Shown piece after piece: positions 1 to 10,212 of a DNA stretch of 64,000 bases. Location: NCBI GenBank assembly GCA_023374025.1, contig SIJG01000044.1, positions 1,062,900-1,126,899 of the forward strand. The letters are read 5' to 3'. The notes under the pieces are model-generated. The model worked only from the letters and a program-made list of their open reading frames with translations, had not been told where the DNA came from and searched no databases. This DNA is from Heterodera schachtii. Taxonomy: Eukaryota > Nematoda > Chromadorea > Rhabditida > Heteroderidae. Numbering within the stretch: the stretch's first letter is position 1; every line of letters starts with the position of its first letter. Made by a program: the position numbers and the translations under genes.

Positions 1-16
1 AACATTTTACTTCTAG

Positions 17-270
17 GAAAGGGATATTTCACCGTCTACGCTTGCTCCGAATTGTCTTACTTACAACAAACAAAATATTGTGCCAAAATGCATGAAGATT
101 GGATGGCTTTAACTGAATGCATGACAAAAACCGGGATGGAAGAAGCGGCATGTAATAATTCACAAATATATGACCCGAATAATTTTGAGAAATTATACGG
201 GGGATACAAATGCAAACAATGCATTATTGGCGAACAAAACAAGGACAACAGCAACGAACATTTCAAATAG
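17..270 (+). CDS. C-terminal exon of a small secreted cysteine-rich protein (5' part outside window)
   Basis: The window opens in an intron ending ttctag at 11-16. The exon from 17 stays open to TAG at 268-270, giving about 84 residues. It starts with a GKGYFTVYAC stretch and ends with a cysteine-rich tail (YKCKQCIIGE). The layout (a short Tyr-rich opening, a central YC...C segment, then a C-x-C-x-IGE tail) resembles the complete secreted gene at 46379-46867, so I infer the same family, with a signal peptide exon lying upstream of the window. I recognise no named domain. Function unknown; secretion is inferred by analogy only. Confidence 0.6.
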
Positions 271-1035
271 AATACGCCGAATACGGAGACCAATGAGCTG
301 GGTAACACAAAGCTGAATCAAAATTTTTGTGAAAAAAACTACATAATTGAATTTTTTATTTTATTTTTTATTGAATCGCATGTATCATTCAACTCCTTTT
401 TATCTCTGACTGACGAATCTAAAAGAATTTTGGCGTTAACAATTCCCTGTTGAGTTACAGAACCGAGACTAAAATGGCGTGGGACTGAACCGTCCAATGT
501 CTAAAAATTGCAAGAATTCCAACGAATATATAGCAATTGCTTCCTCCGGGCAATGTGAAATTGAATCCAAAAGAATCTTTGGATAAAAAACTCTGTGGAA
601 AAAGATGGGATCTGTAGGGGAAGAAGATTCAAATTAAATAGGAACTCAACCAATTGATCAGGGTAGCCAGATTAAAATTTGAAAAGCCTCATTTGGCATG
701 CAAAAAAACCTCATTTTGGGCCAAAAAGCTTCATTTTTACAAAATATTCAAAACACGTTTTAACATGTTCAAAATTTATCTTTTTATGTCCATCAGGGAC
801 GGTCGCCCATTTTTTAAAGATTTTCATTTAAAAATATTCCTATTTTATGGTTTTTATGAAAATGGAAAATTTGGGTGAGAATGATACCAAATTGCCTGAA
901 TTTGACTGTTTTAAAAGGTTAGGAGAGCCCTTTTCCTTCAATTTTTCGAGTTTTGAACCGCTTCAAAAACGGTTTTTTTTGATAAAAAATTGTGTAAATA
1001 AATGAAAATGTAACGGAACCCGGACCCCAGCCGTT
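271..1035. other. Intergenic AT-rich stretch, no gene seen
   Basis: No exon with convincing splice signals was found. Positions about 516-572 are repeated, slightly changed, at 2398-2452. Around 940-985 is a GAACCG..AAAACGG palindromic stretch also seen near 23220-23420. Confidence 0.4.
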
Positions 1036-1039
1036 TTTT

Positions 1040-1297
1040 GGCTAACTTTTTTCTTTGTTATCCAAATCAAACATTGTTGGTATCATTCGAAAGCTGTAAA
1101 TGTCCTCTATTAGTCTGCAAAATTTTGAAAAATTAAGTAAAGGTTAAAAAAAATTATGGCCAGAACAACTCAAAAAACCAAATTTTCCAACTTTTATGGC
1201 CATAAATTTGTTCAAAATTGACGAAATTTTTTGGAAATTTGCGAATGATACCAATAATGTTTGATTTGGATGACAAAGAAAAAAGTTATAGTCCAAA
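1040..1297. repeat. Palindromic MITE-like element
   Basis: The left part (taacttttttctttgttatc, then caaatcaaac) returns inverted at the right end (gtttgatttggatgacaaag). The inner part carries the TATCATTCGAAAGC and TGTCCTCTATTAG motifs found in many other palindromes of this window (31.0, 37.8, 40.5, 45.7, 47.5 kb). No coding capacity; probably a non-autonomous foldback element. Confidence 0.6.
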
Positions 1298-1361
1298 AAA
1301 ATTCTGGGGCCCAACTGACGTAGACCGAAATATAACACTAATAATTCATAGGTGGGAGAGA

Positions 1362-1384
1362 GGGGGGGGGGGGGGGGGGGGGGG
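1362..1384 (+). repeat. Poly-G tract, 23 G
   Basis: Uninterrupted run of G in AT-rich DNA. Similar runs lie at 26129-26140, 39508-39525 and 56088-56101, with C runs at 24125-24135 and 41660-41670. Confidence 0.95.
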
Positions 1385-1502
1385 TCAATTTCGTAAATCG
1401 TACGGGGGTCCGAGGCAATTTCGTAAAGTTTTCGGCCAAATTCGAAAAAGCACTGGTAAAGATGGGAAAATTTTACGAAATTGGAAAAAAAAAAAACCAA
1501 AT

Positions 1503-1636
1503 TGAGGACCCCGACATTTGAGGACCCGACATTTGAGGACCCGACATTTGAGGACCCCGACATTTGAGGACCAGACATTTGAGGATATCCCCGACATTTG
1601 AGGACCCGACTTTTGAGGACCGACATTTGAGGACAT
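1503..1636. repeat. Tandem array, 14-19 bp unit (gaggacccgacattt)
   Basis: About nine copies of a unit gaggac(c)c(c)gacattt with small indels. Its reverse complement was not seen elsewhere in the window, so this is a lone array. Form and unit size match the arrays in the arms of the foldback elements at 1718-2400 and 43153-43490, so it may be one arm of a broken element. Confidence 0.8.
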
Positions 1637-1717
1637 ATACAATTTCAAAAAAAAAATAATTGGGAATTTTATTCTACATCATTAAAAAAAAGAAAAAGCC
1701 TTTCCCAGTGGCGACAT

Positions 1718-2400
1718 GAAGTTTGGGCACCGGGAAGTTTGGGCACCAGGAAGTTTGGGCACCAGAAATTTGGGCACCGGGAAGTTTGGGCACCAGAGGG
1801 AGGGATTTCAAAAAAATAAAACAATATAAATATATAAAATGTCATATAAATCATTAAAATTTAGTAAATTTAACAACCCTTGTGCTAAAAAATTTCTATG
1901 TTCTTGAAAATTAAAAAATTTTTATATGGAAACCTGGCAATATTATAATTTAGTCAATTCTTACGTTGTTTAAACGTAGAATTAAACATGTACTGGTTTC
2001 TGTTTGGACTTAGACCTGAATACCGGCTTTAGTTGGGCCCGAAATAACAAGAGACTCGTCTAATACTATTTAAATTTATAAATTTTAAGTCTTGAACATA
2101 CTGAGCCTTGTAATGATACAAATAATACATACATATGTAAGGTATTTTATAGAATGAATGGTAATCAGTTTAGCAAAATAAGCATGCTTAATCGAGTGAA
2201 TATTCGTTAAAAAAACTTTCTATTCGTAACTTGATTAAATTTACTATGCTTTTAAATTAGATGGTTGCAATTTATAGACAATTAAAAATAATTTTATTTT
2301 TTAAATCCTTAATTTAGTGCCCAAACTTCCCGGTGCCCAAATTTCTGGTGCCCAAACTTCCTGGTGCCCAAACTTCCCGGTGCCCAAACTTCCGCCCCCC
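1718..2400. mobile_element. Foldback element with arrays of gtttgggcacc units in its arms
   Basis: Left arm 1720-1797 holds about five units gtttgggcaccgggaa. Right arm 2317-2396 holds the same array inverted (ttcccggtgcccaaac). The roughly 520-bp centre is AT-rich with no ORF. This is the build of a non-autonomous foldback transposon; no transposase is present and no clear target duplication was found. Confidence 0.7.
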
Positions 2401-3075
2401 GAATATATAGCAGCAATTGCTTCCTTCTGTCAATGTGAAATTGAATCCAAAACAAATGATATTATGATTCCATAAGAAAATCGGAGTTGTTAATATTCTT
2501 CATTTTTACAAAACTAAATCAAAATCAATGTTTGTAATTGTTTAGAAATATTTGTGCCGATTAACGTTTCTGATCCCCGTAGTGGCACCGCCTGCATTAG
2601 CCCAAAGTCACTCTTCAGTGTCGTTGTTTTTGGTTGTTATTTTTAAGTTTTTGTTTAAAGGTTTTTTTTTAGCAACTTTGGCAATTATTGGCACCCGAAT
2701 TCATAACAAAATGAGTGAGTAGAAGTGAAAATGCCAAATGGAAAAACATTTGAAAAAAGAAATATATTGTTTATGTATCAGGAATAAGAATTTCATTTTA
2801 TTTGTAATATTTTTGAATTATATGTATCCAATCAAAATGCCTGAACTCGTTTCCCAATATTTAATTTTCACATTTAATAATTTAATTTGGTTAAAAAGAG
2901 TTTGTCAGTTTATTATTCTGATAATTAGAACAGATCGTATTATGAGATGAGCTGAAAGGAATTTTTTTTTCTTTTTCAACCAAATCTAACAATCTTGGTC
3001 TCATTCAAAAGCCCGGTACTTGTGCAGTTTATGCGCCATAAAAATTTTTTAATATAAATTTTTTTTAACCAATTT
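2401..3075. other. Intergenic, nothing recognised
   Basis: AT-rich. Short open frames on the plus strand near 2738-2950 lack splice context or similarity that I recognise. Confidence 0.4.
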
Positions 3076-3079
3076 TTCT

Positions 3080-3545
3080 AGGGTTTCGGGGTCGCTGATC
3101 ACGAATCCGGCATCCATTTCGACATATTTGGAACCCCGAACCCGAACTCGAACAAAAATTTAATTTCCAACCACACTTAAGGTTTTTACTTTTTGTTCTA
3201 ATTCGGGTTCGAAACGGGTCGAAACGGATGTCAAATTCTTAGTCAATGACCCCGAAAACCTAAGGAAACCTGTCCTACCCGACTCTATAAATTATGATTA
3301 AAAAAAAAATTATGGGGACATACCATATAGAGCCACAACCTCTATACGCATGGGTACAGTCCAACAACTTGTGACCAAAAATGATGCAAGACAGAATCAT
3401 GATCGCCAAAATGATTGCTATGGTGGTTGTTGACTCGAAATCGGAGAAAAGCAATTTTGGAAAATTTTTTTGCAATTGTTCGAATTCGGGATTCGAAATA
3501 GCACGATTTTAGTTCAGATTCGTGATCAGTGACCCCGAATTTTAT
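3080..3545. repeat. Foldback-type repeat with 'ggggtc..tgatcacgaat' motifs
   Basis: A segment around 3080-3165 (gtttcggggtcgctgatcac) returns inverted near 3225-3265 and again near 3515-3545 (cgtgatcagtgaccccgaat). Related pieces lie at 22880-22960, 24200-24480 and 56160-56390. Probably an old palindromic MITE family; boundaries are rough. Confidence 0.5.
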
Positions 3546-3596
3546 GGTGCGTAAATTGCACAAGTACAGAAAGCCTTTCACACGCTCTATTAGCTA

Positions 3597-3740
3597 GTGC
3601 TGTCCGAGAGTCTCGGTCTCGAGTCGAGAAAAGTCTCGGGTTTTTTTGGTCTCGGTCTCGAGTCTCGGGTTTTAAGTCTCGGTCTCGATTTTCGAGACTC
3701 GAGACCGATACCGAGACTTTTTTACACCCCTAATGATTGG
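3597..3740. repeat. Degenerate gtctcggtctcgag repeat, probable hAT-MITE remnant
   Basis: Many gtctcgg/cgagac motifs on both strands, ending in tacacccta-type sequence typical of the hAT-like ends elsewhere in the window. Decayed relatives occur near 29285-29380, 36885-36905 and 43600-43680. No matching target duplication seen. Confidence 0.45.
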
Positions 3741-4114
3741 CTTTTTGTAAATTTAAAATTAATATAATTTTGCTAACTTTTTGATTCGTTTTCTTATTCG
3801 TATTCGTGTTCTTGTGGGTTGTGCTCTCCGTTATTTTCTTAATTTTAGCGTTGGATCAGTTCCCTTCCAAGTAACTATTTTTTCTTCTGATTTTTCAAAA
3901 TTATTCCCTTTTCTGTGGGAATTCAATCACAATTTTAACAATTAAAATCATAAATATTGTTATTTGAAAAAAAAAAAATATATTTTTGTGATTTTGAGCC
4001 AATTTTTGAGAAAAATAAGAAAAAATTTTAATTTTTGACTTCATACATTTTTTAGGGGGGGGGTTTCGCAAATTTTTAAAATTTTCTTAACAAATTCATT
4101 AAAAAGTCAAAAAA

Positions 4115-4262
4115 TTTTCCCCGGCGCCGCCTGGCGGCATCGCCGAACCCCAAAAGAGCTCAAAATCGTAAAAATTGGCCATTTTTTGGTGAAAATCTGT
4201 TAACAAATCACACCCAAAGATCAAAAATTTTTTCCCGGCGGCGCCTATCGGCACCGCCGGAG
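4115..4262. repeat. Two copies of the GC-rich GATA-loop hairpin module
   Basis: 4121-4145 (degenerate) and 4234-4260 (good copy) contain arms of the type CGGCGGTGCC / GGCGCCGCCG around a short GATA-type loop, next to a conserved 'gttaacaaatc' and A/T-rich stretch. The same module recurs at 20217, 41634, 48250, 48524, 49863 and 58212. Confidence 0.7.
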
Positions 4263-4375
4263 CTCCAAAATTCCCTTTATTTTTTTAAAAGTTTTTCTAG
4301 GCTAAAAAATCCACTTAGATTTTTTTAATCTGAAAATTCTAAGTTTTAGTTGAAAATTCTTAGAAAAATTTTTTT

Positions 4376-4440
4376 TTGTACGAGTTGCCCTTTGTACGAG
4401 TTGCCAATTGTACGAGTTGCCTTTTGTACGAGTTGCCATT
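4376..4440. repeat. Lone array of gtacgagttgcc units ending in attgaccc
   Basis: Four units of about 14-16 bp, gtacgagttgcc(c/a)ttt, end in attgaccc. Read from the other strand, the terminus GGGTCAATGGC plus unit resembles the ends of the foldback element at 43153-43490, whose unit is cagttcgtacaa. Only one arm was seen, so this is a truncated or divergent relative. Confidence 0.65.
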
Positions 4441-4560
4441 GACCCAATGAGAGCTAACCCCCCTCTAACCCACCCCCCTCACTGGAGAGGGGTTGAAAAA
4501 TAAAACCCTTACTTTTTTTCATTTAAAATGTTTTAAGCCCGCCCCACGGTAAGTCTTAAT
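4441..4560. repeat. Outer part of an inverted segmental duplication (partner 53040-53150)
   Basis: This stretch downstream of the minus-strand SPRY gene (agctaaccccc, ggagaggggttgaaaaata, aagcccgccc) appears inverted at 53040-53150, downstream of the plus-strand dual-SPRY gene. The duplication therefore extends past the genes. Confidence 0.75.
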
Positions 4561-6440
4561 CTTTTTTAAATTATGTTTTTATTTCTTTCATTAATATTCT
4601 TATACTTATTAATATTTCGAGTATTAATGTCTTCATGTTAAAATTCGACACTTCACGACCGATTTTCATGCAGTTTTAAAGAGTTCCCATAATTTATTTT
4701 CATCGTTATAGGCAGTTATAAATTGATAAAAAAAATAAATTGAGTTATATAACTCAGATTCTTTACCACATTTCTTTTATTAATTATTGTTTAGACACTC
4801 AAAAAAAAAAATTTATGAATCAAAGAATTAAAACAATAAAATGTTAAGAAAAACTCAGGAAAAAATTAATTTATTGCAGATATTTCTTCAGGAGAGTGAA
4901 AAATCAAATTTGAAATTCGGCCCAAAATTCGCCTCAATTTTGTCACCAGAGTTGCGCAGAGAAACGAATGGATGAAAAGAATCGTCAGCCAAATATGGAG
5001 CAACAAAAAGATAGGAGGAATCTGTGAAAATAATAAATGAAAAATAATTAAAGGAATCATACTTTAAGTGATTTTGAGAATTGAAAAATAAAAATAATTC
5101 GAAATAAAATAAGTAACATTATTTAAAAAATTATTTTTTTTTTGCCAACCCAAACGAAGTCCATTTTTGGTGAAGATGATCTGCCGAGTGGCCCAATTAA
5201 CACCAATTCCTACGGTATCGCCTTCACCGTAGGAATATTGGGCATTTGTTCCTTTCCCTTCTCCGTTAATCCAAATCTCGCCATCACTTTCATATGCATA
5301 AGTGCCATTTTGATATCGAATTCCTTCCAATTTCGTCTGCTGTTTAACAGCAAATCCGAAGATAAGCCAACTGAATAAAGAAGAAATAAATAATAAAATA
5401 AATCACTTTTTAATATTTTTATTAAAATGTTCAAAATACCAAATTCGCTTACTATTTTTCTTCCTTTTTCATAACTGAAATTTCATAGTAAAAGAAGTCA
5501 GACAAATGCTTGTTCAGCAAAATCGAATATTTAGCGAAAACAGAAGAGCGCCATGAGTCTTTTTTAGGAGAAAATGAATTTTGGTGTGAGTTTTAAAAAA
5601 TACCAGAATTTGTTCCCTTACGAAGGACAATGAGACTTTTGTTGCCAATGATTTCGAGATTCTCATTACAAACTTTGGCATCCCAATAATTTTCCCGTGG
5701 AAAATTGAGAATTATCTTAAAATTTACTTCAAATAAATAATATTGGATTTAAATAATTTGGTTCTCTTACTTTAGCGGGGTCGAATTTGAATTTTTGTCC
5801 AAAATTTGTCTCAATCAAATCGCCAGAATTTAAATTACCAACCCAAAGGTTGGCCATTCTTTGTGAAAATGATCCGCCAAGTGGCCAAATTAATGCCACA
5901 ACCGACGAAATCGCCACTAGAAAAGTTCGCATTTTCAATGTTGCTTGGTCCATTGGCCCAAAATTGGCCATCGCTTTGGTATGCGCAACAGTCCGAATTT
6001 TGGCCAACACTTCCGTCCAATGGCATCGCTTTGGTGGCAAATCCAATTGAGCAAAGACTGAAATTGAAAATAAATTAATCAAATTTTAATTTGGTCTTGG
6101 TACTTTTTGCAACTTTTAATTTTGATTTCAAAGTAAAAAATGCCGGATTCAGAGAACAAAATTGGATGTTTAGCGAAGACAGAGCGACGACCTTAATGTT
6201 ATTTTTTTATAAATATTTATTAGTATTAAAAAGTAATCAATAAATTCATTCTTTTCTGTATTTCTGTCTGTAAATCAGTAAAACCCAATAAAACTTATTT
6301 CAATATAGAATTTGGCCAATACACCGCATCAGACAAAAATAATTCTTACAATTTTTTGAATCAGCTCCAAATTAGCCTACAAGGGAACCGCACATACTGT
6401 AAATCCACGTACAGTAACTCGAAATTAGCCTATTTTCTCC

Positions 6441-6624
6441 ATGCCCCGTCTCGAGCGGGACCGGGAATTTTGGGCAAAAGCGGGACCGGGACTTCTCGGA
6501 TTGAAAAACCGGGACTTTTTGGCTGGGAAACCGGGACTTTCCCGGTCACAGTTAAAATTGGCCAAAACCAGGACTTCGATACTCAGTTGTCCGTGTTCAG
6601 GTCCCGGTCCCGCTCAACTCTAGA
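6441..6624. mobile_element. Small hAT-like MITE in a SPRY gene intron
   Basis: Rich in gggaccgggac motifs, with degraded inverted ends (gagcgggacc / ggtcccgctc). It is closely related, inverted, to the element at 34626-34814 (shared actcagttgt..ccgtgtt core). It lies in the intron between exons 6795-6687 and 6191-6104. No clear target duplication remains. Confidence 0.55.
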
Positions 6625-7276
6625 GGAATGCTTTATTCCGATTGAAACTCAAATTTTTCGTACTTTTCAAAAACCGACTCACTTACCGCTTCCATCGCCT
6701 TTGTAATGCACTTTCAAAGATTCCGAGCCAAAGATTTCGAGATCATTGTGACTTGCATTGATATGCCAAAGGTTTTGTTTTGGGTTCGAAAAGTTCTAAA
6801 ATAATTTACATTTTTATATATTTTTAAAAGTATTCATTGTTTTTCACCTCGGCAATGTTCTTGCGAATGTCCGGATGGACAGCTTTTAAAAGTTCTGCAA
6901 AATTAAAATATTAAAAATTATTTTTAATTTTCATTTTTACCATTTCCAAATCGGTCTTTCAAAGCGCCAATAAACATTTTTTCTTTCTTTTGCTGTTCCA
7001 CCAATTCATTGAGTTTTGTTTCAATTTTCTTCAAACTTTCCAACTCAGAATTGATCCGCCCATTCTTAATCTGAAAATTGAATATAACCGCAAATTTTAA
7101 GAATGAATTTTTAATATCATTTTATTTAAACCACCGTAATGAAGCTGATCAATGCCACTGTTACCGTAATGTTAACTACAGTCAAAATGAAAAACTTCTT
7201 CATTTTTCTTCTGTCTGGAAATAAAAATATTTCTAAATTTTGCATAAATCAAAAGGTTTCCCCTTTCTTTAAAATT

Positions 7277-7965
7277 GGTGCTAGGTCGAACCGAAAATAG
7301 TCTCAGTGTGGGCGAACCGAAAAATAATCTCAGTGTCAATAAAATATTTTAATTTAATTTATTTAAAGCAATTCTTTTTTAATTGAATATTAATAAAATT
7401 TAAAATTTTCAAATAACAATATGTAATTTCGAGGTTCTATTTTTCTTCAATCTTTTCTTAAATATTCTGCTCAAAATAAATGCTAGTTTTCGTACCATTA
7501 ATAAATGCAGAATAATTTTTGAATCTTAACATTAGTGGAAAAAGAATAGTGGAAGGAAAATTTATGGTAAAAAATGCATGAAATTTATGGGGAAACGAAT
7601 GAAGAACTTTTATTTGCGAAAATATTGAGTTTAGTAGAAAATTTGTAGCTTTGTTTTTTTCTAAAAATGAAAAATCCTCTTGTAAGCTTACTTGCCAATC
7701 AATTAGATGGCTTCAAGATCTGAAATAAATATTTCGTTTCTATGTAATTTTTTTTTGGTACGAAGATGGAATGCTTTTATAGTATTCTTTTCTAGTTTAT
7801 TTTTAAAATATTATCTAATTAAATTTATTATTTTTCGAGACCGAATTGAATTGTATAATTAAATTAAAATATTTTACTGACACTGAGACTACTTGCGGTT
7901 CGCCCACACTGAGATTATTTTTCGGTTCGCCCCTACTGAGACTATTTTCGGTTCGTCTCAGCACG
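7277..7965. mobile_element. Foldback element, GGTGCT..CGAA end family (copy 1)
   Basis: It is flanked by a perfect 9-bp repeat tttaaaatt (7268-7276 and 7966-7974). Ends are GGTGCTAGGTCGAA and, inverted, CGTGCTGAGACGAA. Each arm carries tandem units of cgaaccgaaaatagtctcag joined by tgtggg. The centre is AT-rich with no ORF. It sits in intron 2 of the minus-strand SPRY gene. The same ends and the TGTGGGCGAA linker occur in the elements at 25167-26580 and 30713-31684. Confidence 0.85.
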
Positions 7966-8199
7966 TTTAAAATTATGCAAAAAATAAAATTTCTCACCAC
8001 CCATTGCAGTTTCTCTGCTGTTACCGTCAGAAAAGCTGCTGGTCCCACCATCATTCACTTCTGCTGAATGTTTAAATTTAATTGGATATATACAGTAGCC
8101 CAAAAATTAAAATATTTTCCTACCGTTTCCACCTTGTCCAAACACATCAGAGGAGAATTCGTCCTCTGTTGATGAAAAAGTGTTTAATGATGACATTCG

Positions 8200-9140
8200 A
8201 ATTTTATAAACAAAAATTCGATTCTTAATTTGGTGTAACAAAATTTTTAAAAAATTCGAGTTAAGGTCAATTGTTCTGCATTTTCTGAATTTGTGTACAT
8301 AATTTAGATGACAAAAGTAAAATTTCAATGACCCATAATGAGAGAAAATGGGATGGACAAAAGATAATAAGAGAAAGGCTATTTGATTTGAGTCATTATT
8401 CATTCTAATTGCCTTTGATTGTTGGGCAAACGGTGACCCAAAAAGACAGGCACAAACAGCAGAGGAAAGAGTTGGGAAAACGGCAAATAAGTTGAGATAA
8501 AAAGTTTATTTTTAAAAAATCATACCTAAAACATTATGTCTTAATTAGGGAATAGAGGTAAAATCTATCCCCACTTTAAAAAGTGCTTCACATGGGACAA
8601 TATAAGCTGGAACAGTTGGAAATTTTTGCACAAGAGGAAAATAGCGCCGCAAAATCTTACGGGTCAGGGATTTATAGTTTCTTTTTTGTTTTGTGAAAAT
8701 TATTTGGTTTCACATCAGCAGGATTCGAACTTGCTTACTTTTTTTCCTTTAATTGGGCAAAATGATGTCCTACATAAATATTTCAGAAGATCATTGTAAT
8801 ACAATTTTGGAGATGAAATGGAGAAGCAGCAAAAAAACAATCTAACGAAAAAAAAATTTGGCTTAAAAAGAATTTTTTAAAATCATTTTTATGGGTAGCC
8901 CTAGAGCATTAGTCCATTTCGGCTGGCAGTAGAATGAATTTTATTTTTTAAAATTAAATTATCGGGGGAATAGTGATTGATAAAATTTCAATATAAAGGT
9001 TTAAAATAAGTATTTAGAGAAGAAAACGTCAAAAAAGCGTGATTAATTGTTTATTAATTAAGAATTCATACAAAAATATATTTTAATCAACTAAAATTGT
9101 GCCCCCTAATTAATGTCGTTTTTTAATTAAAATGTAATTA
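8200..9140. other. Intergenic, upstream of the minus-strand SPRY gene
   Basis: Should contain the promoter of the 8196-4888 gene, but no motif could be called. A B-box-like ggattcgaac stands near 8721 without a matching A-box. No other gene seen. Confidence 0.4.
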
Positions 9141-9248
9141 CGCTTTTGGTACCTACGGTGTGCTGTTCGGAATCGCAGTTAAACACCCGATGCAATTGGG
9201 AGAAAATATTCGAATTCGTCGCGACACTTACGCATACCAATGCAATGG
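9140..9248 (+). pseudogene. SPRY-domain fragment ending at an assembly gap
   Basis: The frame from about 9161 reads VLFGIAVKHP.., then RRDTYAYQC, which aligns with the start of the large SPRY exon of the neighbouring genes (FGFAVKQQ..GTYAY). It runs straight into ten N. No acceptor AG lies close upstream, so it is either a fragment or the end of a contig from a different SPRY gene. Confidence 0.55.
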
Positions 9249-9258
9249 NNNNNNNNNN
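9249..9258. other. Assembly gap (10 N)
   Basis: Ten undetermined bases. Sequence to the left is SPRY-like and sequence to the right is transporter-like, so the gap probably hides a larger piece or is a misjoin. Confidence 0.98.
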
Positions 9259-9467
9259 TGCTCGGCACACTCAACCTGACCGTGTCATTTCTGTGGTTGG
9301 TCGAGACCAAAGGCATCAACTTGGACTCCGTCCGATTGGCACAAGTGGAAGCGGAAGATGAAGCTGATGATAACGGAACGGAAGGGATGAAGCGGAATGA
9401 TGAGAGGACACCAATGACGGCAAAGGATTTAGAGGGGACGGGTGAAGCATTGATGAAGCCGCAATAG
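9259..9467 (+). CDS. C-terminus of a putative MFS (sugar-transporter-like) protein
   Basis: After the gap the frame reads LTVSFLWLVETKG followed by INLDSV and a long acidic, charged tail to TAG at 9465-9467. A last membrane helix ending in ETKG is typical of the C-terminus of MFS sugar-porter family proteins (PETKG motif). Only this tail is present; the remaining exons are missing, presumably in the gap. GC content is higher than in the neighbouring SPRY exons, suggesting a different origin. Family call rests on this one motif. Confidence 0.45.
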
Positions 9468-10212
9468 GCGGGGAGGGGACGCGGGGCCCACATTTCCGGG
9501 GATCTGCCCCGTTTCCTTGAGATCCCTTTAATCCGATTTTGATAATTGTTCCCCGGTTTGAAAAGCCTCGTTTCCTGTGAAAACATTTCTCAAATTTTGA
9601 GTATGCCTATTTTCGGGGATCATCAGCTTGGCTCTCCCCGGTTTAGTCGTTCCCCGGTTTGAGAAGCCCCGTTGCCTTAGGGTCCCCGTTCTTCGTGTTC
9701 ATTATTTCACTTTGGTTATGCGATATTTGCTTGGTCTAAAATTCTCATATATTTACTTTAAATCATTTTGTTGTTTTTATCATTTTTAAGGTTTAATCAA
9801 ATTTAGAACATTTAAACATTTTTAATTGTTATCAAAGGCACATAATTTTTATTTATTTTTTAATTGTCACATATTATGTTCATCACCTCATTTGATATTC
9901 AAATAAAAATATTATTATTTTCTTTATAGAAGATTTACCAAAATTTCAATAAAAATAATTTTTAAACTTAAAAAATCATGTCAAGAATGAAAAAATAAAT
10001 TTTAAGGATGAATTTTTGAGAAGGTTTTTCATTTCTTAAAGGGGTGTATTTTTTGAAATTTTTAAAGTAATTTCTTAGCGGTGATTTTCATTTTTCTTTG
10101 CGTTTTTGTTAAGGATTTTTTCGAAAATCCTGAAGATAGACGCCAAAAATGGCAAAATAGGCATAAAAATATACACCTAGGCATTAAGTACAAAAACCCC
10201 AAATTAGGCAAA
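9468..10212. repeat. Intergenic with decayed repeats
   Basis: 9470-9690 is a G/C-rich stretch with repeated ccccggttt motifs, probably an old MITE. 10020-10212 carries 'ggggtgtatttt' and 'aggca' motifs shared with the hAT-like element at 33804-34436. No gene seen. Confidence 0.45.

Larger units (their letters stand above)
4888..8196 (-). pseudogene. Dual-SPRY protein gene with N-terminal membrane anchor, frame broken in the first SPRY domain
   Basis: Twelve exons on the minus strand: 8196-8124, 8060-8001, 7214-7135, 7070-6941, 6894-6848, 6795-6687, 6191-6104, 6057-5771, 5715-5604, 5558-5453, 5370-5150, 5021-4888. Splice phases agree throughout except in exon 6057-5771. The protein has a Ser-rich start (MSSLNTFSS), a basic RRKMKK followed by a hydrophobic segment (FFILTVVNITVTVALISF), a coiled coil (ELVEQQKKEK), then two SPRY domains with the signature IIFTKNG. 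Compared with its inverted duplicate at 49454-52818, the exon 6057-5771 has lost an intron plus about 56 coding bases, so the end of the first SPRY domain is out of frame. The second SPRY domain is open. SPRY domains bind protein partners; SPRYSEC proteins are secreted effectors in cyst nematodes, but this one looks like a type II membrane protein or one using the hydrophobic segment as an uncleaved signal. It could be dead or make a shortened product. Confidence 0.75.

Noticed and set aside
1503..1636. CRISPR array
   Set aside because: Units are contiguous without unique spacers, and the host is a eukaryote by its introns.
1144..1648. Overlapping minus-strand frames over the gaggac array (repeat-rich proteins with SSNVGSSNVG)
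   Set aside because: The frames exist only because the tandem unit lacks stops; no splice sites or start context, and they run through the poly-G tract.
8700..8735. Possible tRNA (B-box-like ggattcgaac)
   Set aside because: No A-box at a suitable distance and no acceptor stem.
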